Under the pieces are notes generated by a model, which was given only the letters and a program-made list of their open reading frames with translations, had not been told where the DNA came from and ran no database searches. 64,000 nucleotides of DNA from GCA-003244245 sp050700355. GTDB lineage: Bacteria; Actinomycetota; Actinomycetes; Mycobacteriales; Pseudonocardiaceae. Below, one piece after another: positions 17,071 through 25,628 of the stretch. The stretch's first letter is position 1, and each line of letters opens with the position of its first letter. Both the position numbers and the translations under genes were made by a program. The stretch is taken from assembly GCA_050700355.1 (NCBI GenBank), contig JBOHHE010000137.1, positions 22,717 through 86,716 on the forward strand, in the 5' to 3' direction.

Positions 17071-18465
17071 GTGAAGAGCACCGTCGAGCAGCTCAGCCCG
17101 ACGCGCATCAAGATCAACGTCGAGGTGTCCTTCGACGAATTGAAGCCCAACTTCGAGCGCGCTTACAAGAAGATCGCCCAGCAGGTGCGCATCCCTGGCT
17201 TCCGGCCGGGCAAGGCTCCGGCGCGCATCCTGGAACAACGTCTCGGCCGAAGCGCGGTGCTCGACGAGGTGGTCAGCGAGGCGGTACCCGCGAAGTACAA
17301 GGAGGCCGTGGTCTCCGAAGCGGTGCACCCACTTGGGCACCCGGATATCGAGGTCACCGACATCGCGGATGGTGACCACCTCACGTTCAGCGCGGAGGTC
17401 GACGTCCGACCGCAGTTCGAGTTGCCCGTGTTCGGCGAGTTCGCGGTGTCTGTCGATGACATCGAGGTGACCGATGCCGAGGTCGATGAGCAACTCAACG
17501 GTCTGCGTACCCGATTCGGCACGCTGACCGGTGTCGATCGGCCCGTGCAGCAGGGTGACTTCGTCTCACTCGACCTGTCCGCCACCGTGGACGGGGAGGA
17601 GGTCGAGGAAGCGGCGACCACCGGGCTGTCCTACGAGGTCGGCTCCGGGAGCCTCATCGATGGCCTCGACGATGCGCTGACCGGGGCGCAGGAGGGCGAG
17701 CAACGGCTTTTTCCCACCACCCTGTTGGCCGGCGAACACGCCGGGCGGCAGGCCGAGGTGACCGCCACCGTCGGTGCGGTGAAGCTGCGTGAGCTGCCCG
17801 TGGCCGACGACGAGTTCGCTCAGCTGGCCAGCGAGTTCGACACCCTTGACGAACTCAAGGATGACCTGCGCCGACGACTCGGCAAGATCAAAGTGATGCA
17901 GCAGGGCGGGCAGGCGCGCGACAAGGTGATCGAGGCGCTGCTCGCCGCGACCGAGGTGCCGCTGCCCGAGGCGCTGGTCGACGCCGAGGTCGCGGCACGC
18001 AAGCATGACGCCGTGCACGTCTTCGACCATGACGAGCAGCGGCTCGAGCAGTGGCTGGTGGAGCAGGGGCAGACGGCGGAGGAGTTCGACACCGAGCTGC
18101 GCAGCTCTGCGCGAGATGTGGTGAAGACCCGGCTGGTGCTCGATGAGATCGCCGACCGCGCGGAGCTCGTGGTCACCGACGACGAGCTCCGCGATCGGAT
18201 CATCCTGCAGGCGCAGCGCTACGGCATCGATCCGAACGAGTACGTCCAGAAGGCGCAGGAAGTGGGTGAGCTGGCCACCCTCTATGCCGAGTTGCGCCGT
18301 ACCAAGGCGCTGACCGAGGTGATGAGCCAGGCGACGGTCACCGATGCCAGCGGCAACACCGTGGACGTCGAGGCCCTCTTCGGCCGGCCGGCCCCGACGA
18401 ATGTCGAGGCTATCGACGAGCAGCCGCAAACTCAGGCCGCCGACGATACCCGCGAATCGACGTGA
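17071..18465 (+). CDS. tig: Trigger factor
   Basis: 464-residue ribosome-associated chaperone and peptidyl-prolyl isomerase. The N-terminal ribosome-binding domain shows VRIPGFRPGKAPARILEQR (canonical GFRxGKxP signature). The FKBP-type domain follows (about 155-240; GDFVSLDLSATVDGEEV), then the long helical substrate-binding C-domain and an acidic tail. GTG 17071 follows GAGGAG. It precedes clpP1-clpP2-clpX, the usual actinobacterial order. Confidence 0.97.
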   Translation: MKSTVEQLSPTRIKINVEVSFDELKPNFERAYKKIAQQVRIPGFRPGKAPARILEQRLGRSAVLDEVVSEAVPAKYKEAVVSEAVHPLGHPDIEVTDIADGDHLTFSAEVDVRPQFELPVFGEFAVSVDDIEVTDAEVDEQLNGLRTRFGTLTGVDRPVQQGDFVSLDLSATVDGEEVEEAATTGLSYEVGSGSLIDGLDDALTGAQEGEQRLFPTTLLAGEHAGRQAEVTATVGAVKLRELPVADDEFAQLASEFDTLDELKDDLRRRLGKIKVMQQGGQARDKVIEALLAATEVPLPEALVDAEVAARKHDAVHVFDHDEQRLEQWLVEQGQTAEEFDTELRSSARDVVKTRLVLDEIADRAELVVTDDELRDRIILQAQRYGIDPNEYVQKAQEVGELATLYAELRRTKALTEVMSQATVTDASGNTVDVEALFGRPAPTNVEAIDEQPQTQAADDTREST

Positions 18466-18479
18466 CGCTCTGAGCGAAC
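18466..18479. promoter_or_regulatory. ClgR-type binding site upstream of clpP1
   Basis: The minus strand reads GTTCGCTCAGAGCG, matching the published actinobacterial ClgR pattern GTTCGC-N5-GCG and its symmetric form CGCYNANRGCG. It starts right after the tig stop, about 160 bases before clpP1. ClgR activates clpP1P2 and clpC in Streptomyces and Corynebacterium, so the same control is inferred here. Confidence 0.65.
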
Positions 18480-18636
18480 GGAGGCGGTGCCAGGAGGTTT
18501 ACCTCGCCCGCCTTCGTTAGGGTCGGCAGTGTCCCATTCGGCAGTGTCGTTGCCAGCGGTCTCCCAACCCGCAGCGGCACAGTTGGAGAGCTGGCTCCAC
18601 CCAACCCACAGACCCGTTGACAGAAGGCAGGTATAA

Positions 18637-19275
18637 GTGACTTCGGACCACATCGCTGCGGCGGCACCGCTGCGAGGCGTCCCCGCGATGCGGGCCGCCT
18701 CGGCTGGCCTCAACTTGACCGACTCGGTGTATGAGCGGCTGCTGCGCGAACGCATCATCGTGCTGGGTTCGCAGGTCGAGGAGAACATCGCGAACCAGAT
18801 CTGCGCTCAGCTCCTGTTGCTGTCCGCTGAGGACCCCGAGCAGGACATCCGACTCTACATCAACTCGCCGGGTGGCTCGGTGACCGCAGGCATGGCCATC
18901 TACGACACCATGCACCTGATCGAACCCGACGTGGCAACCTACGCGATGGGGCTGGCTGCCTCGATGGGGCAGTTCCTGCTCTCGGCGGGCACCCGTGGTA
19001 AGCGCTACGCCCTGCCGCATGCTCGGATCCTCATGCACCAACCCTCGGCGGGAGTCTCCGGTACCGCCGCTGACATCGCGATCCAGGCCGACATGTTGAC
19101 CAAGCACAAGCGTGAGATGGCGGAGCTGATCGCCGAACAGACCGGCCAGCCGGTGGAGCGGATCATCACCGACTCCGACCGGGACCGCTGGTTCACCGCG
19201 GAGGAGGCGCGCGAATACGGCTTCGTCGATCAAGTCCTGACCCGCGCCAACTCGCTGCCCGACGCGAGCCGCTGA
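18637..19275 (+). CDS. clpP1: ATP-dependent Clp protease proteolytic subunit 1
   Basis: 212 residues. Serine peptidase of the Clp barrel: INSPGGSVTAGMAIYDTM, the catalytic Ser in GLAASMGQFLL, His in ILMHQPSAG and Asp in the DSDRDRW region. Works with ClpP2 as a mixed tetradecamer and ClpX/ClpC as unfoldase. GTG 18637 with AGAAGG upstream. 18 bases separate it from clpP2. Confidence 0.97.
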   Translation: MTSDHIAAAAPLRGVPAMRAASAGLNLTDSVYERLLRERIIVLGSQVEENIANQICAQLLLLSAEDPEQDIRLYINSPGGSVTAGMAIYDTMHLIEPDVATYAMGLAASMGQFLLSAGTRGKRYALPHARILMHQPSAGVSGTAADIAIQADMLTKHKREMAELIAEQTGQPVERIITDSDRDRWFTAEEAREYGFVDQVLTRANSLPDASR

Positions 19276-19293
19276 GCCTCTCCAGGAGCCCCC

Positions 19294-19950
19294 ATGAATC
19301 TCATTTCCGCAGGCAGCACCCCTCAAGATCGCATGCCGCAGTCGCGGTACATCCTGCCCTCCTTCATCGAACGCACCAGCTACGGGGTCAAGGAGTCCAA
19401 CCCCTACAACAAGCTGTTCGAGGAGCGCATCATCTTCCTCGGCGTGCAGATCGACGATGCGTCGGCCAACGACGTGATGGCGCAGCTCCTGGTGCTGGAG
19501 TCGACCGACCCGGACCGTGAGATCCGCATGTACATCAACTCGCCCGGCGGTTCGTTCACCTCCCTGATGGCGATTTACGACACGATGCAGTTCGTCCGGC
19601 CGGAGATCCAGACGGTCTGCCTCGGCCAGGCGGCATCGGCTGCGGCGGTACTCCTCGCGGCCGGCTCCCCGGGCAAGCGGATGGCCGTGCCCAACGCCCG
19701 GATCCTCATCCACCAGCCGGCCACTGAGGGGGTCTACGGGCAGGTCTCGGACCTGGAGATCCAGGCTGCCGAAATCCAACGGATGCGGCGTTTGCTGGAG
19801 GCCACTCTGGCCCACCACACCGGCCAGACAGAGGAGCGGGTCCGCGCCGACATCGACCGGGACAAGATCCTGACCTCCTCCGAGGCCAAGGATTACGGCA
19901 TCATCGACGAGATCACCCAGGTCCGCAAGCTCTCCGCCGTTCGCACCTAG
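19294..19950 (+). CDS. clpP2: ATP-dependent Clp protease proteolytic subunit 2
   Basis: 218 residues. Second ClpP paralogue with INSPGGSFTSLMAIYDTMQ, catalytic Ser in GQAASAAAVLLAAGS, His in ILIHQPATEG and Asp in DIDRDKIL. The longer N-terminus with SRYILPSFIERTSYG is typical of actinobacterial ClpP2. Co-transcribed with clpP1. Confidence 0.97.
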   Translation: MNLISAGSTPQDRMPQSRYILPSFIERTSYGVKESNPYNKLFEERIIFLGVQIDDASANDVMAQLLVLESTDPDREIRMYINSPGGSFTSLMAIYDTMQFVRPEIQTVCLGQAASAAAVLLAAGSPGKRMAVPNARILIHQPATEGVYGQVSDLEIQAAEIQRMRRLLEATLAHHTGQTEERVRADIDRDKILTSSEAKDYGIIDEITQVRKLSAVRT

Positions 19951-20120
19951 AGCCGGCTCGCCCGACACGCCGAGCGGGCGGGATATCCCCATCCGTCGGC
20001 GATGTCGGGAAGGCTGGTGCTCCCGCACCGCGGGGTAGTGCGGGTACCGTCGAGCACACAACACACGCAGCCAGGCGCACTGCACACCACCGCGCCGGGA
20101 AGGATGAGAGGCCAGCGCCC

Positions 20121-21392
20121 ATGGCACGTATCGGTGACGGCGGCGACCTGTTGAAGTGTTCCTTCTGCGGGAAGAGTCAGAAGCAGGTCAAGAAGCTCAT
20201 CGCGGGCCCTGGCGTGTACATCTGTGACGAGTGCATCGATCTGTGTAACGAGATCATTGAGGAGGAGCTCGCCGAAGCGGGTGACGTCAAGCTTGACGAG
20301 CTGCCCAAACCCACTGAGATCCACGACTTCCTCGAGACCTACGTCATCGGCCAGGATGACGCCAAACGCACGTTGTCGGTAGCGGTCTACAACCACTACA
20401 AGCGCATCCAGGCCGGAGAAAAGGGTCGCGACGACGAGATCGAGCTGACCAAGTCGAACATCCTCATGCTCGGTCCCACCGGGTGCGGCAAGACCTACCT
20501 CGCCCAGACCTTGGCGAAGCTGCTCAACGTGCCCTTTGCGATCGCCGATGCCACGGCGCTGACCGAGGCCGGTTATGTCGGCGAAGACGTCGAGAACATC
20601 CTGCTCAAGCTGATCCAGGCGGCCGACTACGATGTTAAGCGGGCCGAGACCGGCATCATCTACATCGACGAGGTCGACAAGATCGCCCGCAAGTCGGAGA
20701 ACCCCTCGATCACCAGGGATGTCTCCGGTGAGGGAGTTCAGCAGGCATTGCTGAAGATTCTGGAGGGTACGACGGCCAGCGTGCCCCCACAGGGCGGGCG
20801 CAAGCATCCGCACCAGGAGTTCATTCAGATCGACACCACGAATGTGCTCTTCATTGTGGCGGGTGCGTTCGCCGGCCTGGACAAGATCATAGAGGACCGG
20901 ATCGGAAAGCGTGGGCTCGGCTTCGGTGCCGAACTACGATCGAAATCCGACATCGACACCAGCGACGTGTTCGCCGATGTCATGCCGGAGGATCTGATCA
21001 AGTTCGGGTTGATCCCGGAGTTCATCGGGCGGCTGCCGGTGGTGGCCAGTGTGACCAATCTGGACAAGGGCTCCCTGGTACAGATCCTCACCGAGCCGCG
21101 TAACGCGCTGTCGAAGCAGTACTGCAAGCTCTTTCAGATGGATGGTGTCGAGCTGGAGTTCACCGCCAACGCGCTGGACGCGATCGCTGACCAAGCGATC
21201 CTGCGCGGCACCGGGGCCCGCGGCTTGCGCGCCATCATGGAAGAGGTGCTGCTGCCCGTGATGTACGACATCCCCAGTCGTGACGATGTCGCAAAGGTGG
21301 TCATCACCGAGCAGACCGTGCGGGAGAACGTTAATCCGACCATCGTCACCCGCCAGCCCACCCGCCGCGAACGCCGCGAGAAGTCGGCCTGA
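20121..21392 (+). CDS. clpX: ATP-dependent Clp protease ATP-binding subunit ClpX
   Basis: 423-residue AAA+ unfoldase that feeds substrates to ClpP. The N-terminal C4 zinc finger (CSFCGKSQ ... CDECIDLC, residues about 14-37), Walker A GPTGCGKTYL, Walker B IIYIDEVDKI, sensor region and C-terminal D2 small domain are all present. The RGTGARGLRAIMEE motif holds sensor 2. Lies 170 bases after clpP2. Confidence 0.98.
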   Translation: MARIGDGGDLLKCSFCGKSQKQVKKLIAGPGVYICDECIDLCNEIIEEELAEAGDVKLDELPKPTEIHDFLETYVIGQDDAKRTLSVAVYNHYKRIQAGEKGRDDEIELTKSNILMLGPTGCGKTYLAQTLAKLLNVPFAIADATALTEAGYVGEDVENILLKLIQAADYDVKRAETGIIYIDEVDKIARKSENPSITRDVSGEGVQQALLKILEGTTASVPPQGGRKHPHQEFIQIDTTNVLFIVAGAFAGLDKIIEDRIGKRGLGFGAELRSKSDIDTSDVFADVMPEDLIKFGLIPEFIGRLPVVASVTNLDKGSLVQILTEPRNALSKQYCKLFQMDGVELEFTANALDAIADQAILRGTGARGLRAIMEEVLLPVMYDIPSRDDVAKVVITEQTVRENVNPTIVTRQPTRRERREKSA

Positions 21393-21601
21393 GCGTCGTT
21401 CAGCGGAAGCGGCGACCCTCGTCGCGCTGGTAGGCCATCCGGCCAAGCCCGCCAGCAGTATCGTCCAGCCGATCAGCGCCGCCACCGTCACGGTGCTCGG
21501 TGCAACCCCGGTGAGCACGACTCAGGCCGGTGTTGATGCATACCAGTACGCGGGTGGGGGACCGGGGGATCGTCCCTCGGCGGCAGGCCCAGCGAGTTAC
21601 G

Positions 21602-24166
21602 TCAGAGGCTGACTTCCGCGACGAGGGTGTCGTCGCGGCTGGGAATGACCTCGATGCGACCGATATGACCGGCTGCCTGCACATCACCCCGGGCTTCTTC
21701 GAAGAGGGTGAGGGAGGAGTTCGGTCCACGGACGGTCAGCTGTTCGACCGCCGCGCGCATCGACAGTTTGGCGTCGGACTTGCTCTTACGCACGGTTCGG
21801 ATGACATCCGCTGCGGTCGAGAGCACCCGACGATCAACCTCACCACTCACCGCGAACAGCTCACTGGCGACGGGCCAGGCAGCGCGGTGCACCGTCCCGG
21901 GGCGCCACCATGACCACACCTCTTCGGTGGTGAAGGGCAGGAAGGGGGCGAACAGCCGGAGCATCGTCGACAACGCCAGGGTCAGCGCGGCCCGCGCCGA
22001 TGTGGCTCCTTCCTCGCCGTACTCGCCATACGCCCGGATCTTGACCAGTTCAAGGTAGTCGTCGCAGAACGTCCAGAAGAACCGCTCGGTTCGCTCAAGT
22101 GCCCGTGTGTAGTCGTAGGCCTCGAATGCGCTCGTGGCGTCCTCGACCACTGCCGCCAGTTCGGCCAGCATGGCGCGGTCCAACGCGTGCGTGATGGTTG
22201 CGGAAGGCTCCGCGATACCGAGCCCGAGGACGAACCGGCTGGCGTTCAGGATCTTGATGGCCAACCGGCGGCCCACCTTCATCTGGCCCTCGTCGAAGGC
22301 GGTGTCGACGCCCGGCCGGCCACTGGCGGCCCAGTATCGAACGGCGTCGGAGCCGTGGCGTTCGAGTAATCCCTGGGGAGTGACGACGTTGCCCTTGGAC
22401 TTGGACATCTTTTTGCGATCAGGATCCAGAATCCATCCGGAAATGGCGGCGTGCCGCCAGGGCAGTGTGCCGTTTTCCAGATGAGCACGGACAATGGTCG
22501 AAAACAGCCAGGTCCGAATGATCTCATGGGCCTGGGGGCGCAGATCCATTGGAAAGACCCGGTGGAGCAAGTCGTCATCGACGGTCCAGCGACCGGCGAT
22601 CTGGGGGGTGAGCGAGGACGTGGCCCAGGTGTCCATGACGTCGGGGTCGGCGACGAAACCGTCCACCTGGCCGCGTTGGTCCTCGCGATAGCCGGGCGGA
22701 GGCTGCGACGTGGGGTCCACCGGAAGTTCGGATTCGTTCGGGACAAGGAGCTTGTCGTACTGCGGCTGCCCATCACCGTCGAGCGGATACCACACGGGGA
22801 TCGGCACGCCAAAGAAGCGTTGCCGGCTGATCAGCCAATCGCCGGTGAGCCCGTTGACCCAGTTGGTGTATCGCGAACGCATATGGTCCGGATGCCAGCT
22901 GAGCTGGTTTCCGCGATCGAGCAGGGCGGCGCGCAGCTCGCCGTCCCGGCCCCCGTTGCGGATATACCACTGCCGACTCGAGACGATCTCCAGCGGTTTG
23001 TCGCCCCTTTCGTAGAACTTCACCGCATGGATGATCGGCTCCGGCTCACCGAGTAGGTCTCCGGATTCCCGCAGCAGCCCGACGATTCGCTCACGGGCCG
23101 TGTGCACGGTGGCGCCGGCGAGCTTGGCGTAGGCGGTCCTGCCGGACTCGCCGTCCAATCCGATCGGCGGGTCAGCGAGCAGTCGTCCGTCGCGACCGAC
23201 GATCGTCCGGGTGGCCAGATCGAGTTCACGCCACCAGATCACATCGTTGAGGTCACCGAAGGTGCAGACCATGGCGATGCCGACACCCTTCTCCGGGTCG
23301 GCCAGTCGGTGTGCCACCACCGGCACAGCAACCCCGAACAGCGGGCTTGTGACGGTCTGACCGAACAAGCCCTGGTAGCGCTCATCATCAGGATGCGCCA
23401 CGAGCGCTACGCAGGCCGGCAGCAGTTCCGGTCGCGTGGTGGCGATGGAGACTTTCTTACCTTCCGCTCCATGGAATGAAATGTGATGGTAAGCGGCGGG
23501 CCGGTCGCGGTCTTCGAGTTCGGCTTGTGCGACGGCCGTTCGGAAGGTGACATCCCAGAGCGTCGGAGCATCGGCTTGGTATGCTTCGCCACGAGCCAGA
23601 TTGCGCAGGAACGCGCGCTGAGAAATGGCCCTCGCCGTATCATCGATTGTCTGGTAGGTCATGCTCCAATCGATGGACAGGCCCAGACGACGCCAGGTTT
23701 CTTCGAATGCCTGCTCATCGACGGCAGTTAACTGCTCGCACAGTTCGATGAAGTTCCGCCGGGAGCAGGGCACGGCGTCCTTGCCGGGTTTATCCGGCGG
23801 CTGGAAACTCGGGTCATAAGGCAGCGATGGATCGCAGCGCACGCCGAAGTAATTCTGTACCCGCCGTTCGGTCGGCAGGCCATTGTCATCCCAGCCCATG
23901 GGGTAGAACACTTCACGGCCGCGCATACGCTGATAGCGCGCGATCGTGTCGGTATGCGTGAAGGAGAACACGTGTCCGACGTGCAGGGAGCCGCTGACCG
24001 TAGGCGGCGGGGTGTCGATTGAGTAGACCTCATCCCGAGTCTTCGTCCGGTCGAAGCGGTAGACGCCCTGTCTCTCCCATACAGGTACCCACTTGTCCTC
24101 TAACCCGTCTGTGCTGACGCGGTCGGGGACACGGAGTGCAGGTGCTTCGGACGTCATGACGCTCAT
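21602..24166 (-). CDS. valS: Valyl-tRNA synthetase, archaeal-like type
   Basis: Class I synthetase charging tRNA-Val, about 854 residues. HIGH motif as HVGH (GSLHVGHVFSF), KMSKS motif in DPDRKKMSKSKGNVVTP, CP1 editing domain with IATTRPELLPACVA. The segment GWDDNGLPTERRVQNYFGV is typical of the archaeal/rickettsial-like ValRS rather than the usual bacterial one (which has WxPGTDHAGIATQ). ATG 24166 is chosen over the longer ORF. It is convergent with clpX and divergent from the grd operon. In most actinobacteria valS is co-directional with clpX and adjoins folC, so the locus is rearranged. Confidence 0.93.
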   Translation of the reverse strand: MSVMTSEAPALRVPDRVSTDGLEDKWVPVWERQGVYRFDRTKTRDEVYSIDTPPPTVSGSLHVGHVFSFTHTDTIARYQRMRGREVFYPMGWDDNGLPTERRVQNYFGVRCDPSLPYDPSFQPPDKPGKDAVPCSRRNFIELCEQLTAVDEQAFEETWRRLGLSIDWSMTYQTIDDTARAISQRAFLRNLARGEAYQADAPTLWDVTFRTAVAQAELEDRDRPAAYHHISFHGAEGKKVSIATTRPELLPACVALVAHPDDERYQGLFGQTVTSPLFGVAVPVVAHRLADPEKGVGIAMVCTFGDLNDVIWWRELDLATRTIVGRDGRLLADPPIGLDGESGRTAYAKLAGATVHTARERIVGLLRESGDLLGEPEPIIHAVKFYERGDKPLEIVSSRQWYIRNGGRDGELRAALLDRGNQLSWHPDHMRSRYTNWVNGLTGDWLISRQRFFGVPIPVWYPLDGDGQPQYDKLLVPNESELPVDPTSQPPPGYREDQRGQVDGFVADPDVMDTWATSSLTPQIAGRWTVDDDLLHRVFPMDLRPQAHEIIRTWLFSTIVRAHLENGTLPWRHAAISGWILDPDRKKMSKSKGNVVTPQGLLERHGSDAVRYWAASGRPGVDTAFDEGQMKVGRRLAIKILNASRFVLGLGIAEPSATITHALDRAMLAELAAVVEDATSAFEAYDYTRALERTERFFWTFCDDYLELVKIRAYGEYGEEGATSARAALTLALSTMLRLFAPFLPFTTEEVWSWWRPGTVHRAAWPVASELFAVSGEVDRRVLSTAADVIRTVRKSKSDAKLSMRAAVEQLTVRGPNSSLTLFEEARGDVQAAGHIGRIEVIPSRDDTLVAEVSL

Positions 24167-24326
24167 GGTATTCGGGGCGACCTCGGGTGACTCTCCCGGC
24201 ACACCCCGCCCCGGGCTGCCATCTCCGATCTTGAGGCAGCAGCTCATATCAGCACTCGAACTATGGGTAGTCATCCGGTTACGATGGGTTGGATGCCGGT
24301 GGCGCGGCCGGACAGATGGGAGACTG

Positions 24327-25628
24327 ATGGTGTCGGTACTTCGGCGGATCGTGCACGAGGTTCACTCAGTCGAGTTTGGCGCCATCACCCGTTACGACCA
24401 GCACCATCTGGTGGTCGGCCGAGATCAGATCACGGCCCTGTTCGACGATCCCGCGCTGGCGTCGGTCCGTCCCCAGCTCGCCTCGCCGGGAGAACCGGCG
24501 CGGATCATCGCGCCGCTGGACGTGGTGGAGCCACGCGCCAAGGGGTCGGATTCCAAGATCGCGGGCGGCGGGATGTTCCCCGGCTGGCTGGCGCCGGTCA
24601 ACCGCAAGCGCGGGCCGGATACGCATGTGCTGCGGGGTGCTGCTGTGCTCGCCGCCGGTTATCTGCCTCGCAATCAGGAGGGCCTGATCGACATGTCCGG
24701 CCCGGCCGCCGCGCTCTCGCCGTTCAGCCGGACGCACAACGTCGTGGTGGAGTTCGTCCCCGCCGAAGGCGCTGCCCTGCTGGACGCGGAGCAAGCGGTG
24801 CGGCGGGGACTGCTGCGGCTGGCCGTGCATCTCGCCGATGCGGCTGCCGGCGCCGCTCCTGACGCGGTAGAGGAGCTGGCGCCACCGCATCGGGCGGGCA
24901 GTCCGACCGGTGTATTGCCCCGAGTGGGTGTGATCACCAACTTGCAGACCCAGGGCGCGTTCAAGGACGTCTTCGTCTACGGGCGCAGCATGGCGGGCAG
25001 CCTGCCGACCCTGTTCGATCCCGCGGAGATCGAGGACGGTGCCGTGGTTGCGGGCCAGTACGGCCACCCGGCCCTGCGCAACCCGACCTATCTGCACCAG
25101 AACCACCCGGTGATCGCCGAGCTGCGGGCCCGGGACGGACAGGACCTGCACTTCGCCGGTGTCGTGCTGTGTCCCGAGCCGGTGGAGCAGGCGGGTAAGG
25201 AGCACGTGTCCCAGCACGCCGCCTGGCTCTGTTCCGCCGCCGGTTTCGACGCGGCGATCGTGACCAAGGAGGGTGCGGGCAACGCCGACAACGACCTGTC
25301 AATGAAGGTCGACGCCCTGGAGGCGGCGGGGCTGACGGCGGTGGCCCTCTACGCCGAGATGTCCGGCCCCGATGGCACCGGACCCCCGCTGGTCGCGGGT
25401 CCCCGCCTCGGTGCCGTGGTCAGCACCGGCAACTACGACCAACGGCTACAGCTGCCTGCGGTCGAGCGGGCGCTGGGCGGCGAACGGCTGCGCATCATCG
25501 ACGCCGAGGCCACCGCAGCGGTCGAGGTCCCGGTCGCCATGATCCTAGGCGCCCTGAGCCCGCTGGGTGCCGGGCGGCTGACCTGCCGACCGGATGTGCC
25601 TGGACGAGCATTGGAAGGGGTGGCCTGA
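24327..25628 (+). CDS. grdE: Glycine/sarcosine/betaine reductase component B, GrdE/GrdG/GrdI-type subunit
   Basis: 433 residues, close to the 428 of clostridial GrdE, the substrate-specific subunit of component B. Conserved parts include GAFKDVFVYGRSMAGSLPTL, PTYLHQNHPVI, IVTKEGAGNADNDL and VVSTGNY. In clostridial proteins the proprotein is cut between Asn241 and Cys242 (in a G-N-C sequence) to create a pyruvoyl group. The aligned residues here are Gly243-Gln244-Tyr245, so no Cys is available and classic processing cannot occur. ATG 24327 and GTG 24330 are both possible, behind GGGAGA. The stop overlaps the grdB ATG by one base. First gene of the operon. Confidence 0.85.
   Translation: MVSVLRRIVHEVHSVEFGAITRYDQHHLVVGRDQITALFDDPALASVRPQLASPGEPARIIAPLDVVEPRAKGSDSKIAGGGMFPGWLAPVNRKRGPDTHVLRGAAVLAAGYLPRNQEGLIDMSGPAAALSPFSRTHNVVVEFVPAEGAALLDAEQAVRRGLLRLAVHLADAAAGAAPDAVEELAPPHRAGSPTGVLPRVGVITNLQTQGAFKDVFVYGRSMAGSLPTLFDPAEIEDGAVVAGQYGHPALRNPTYLHQNHPVIAELRARDGQDLHFAGVVLCPEPVEQAGKEHVSQHAAWLCSAAGFDAAIVTKEGAGNADNDLSMKVDALEAAGLTAVALYAEMSGPDGTGPPLVAGPRLGAVVSTGNYDQRLQLPAVERALGGERLRIIDAEATAAVEVPVAMILGALSPLGAGRLTCRPDVPGRALEGVA

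Noticed and set aside
18517..20127. 536-residue minus-strand frame
   Set aside because: Antisense to clpP1 and clpP2; produced by high third-position GC.
24167..24326. Glycine riboswitch upstream of grdE
   Set aside because: I looked for tandem aptamer-like helices in the 160-base gap and saw none; the gap is too short for a tandem riboswitch plus divergent promoters.
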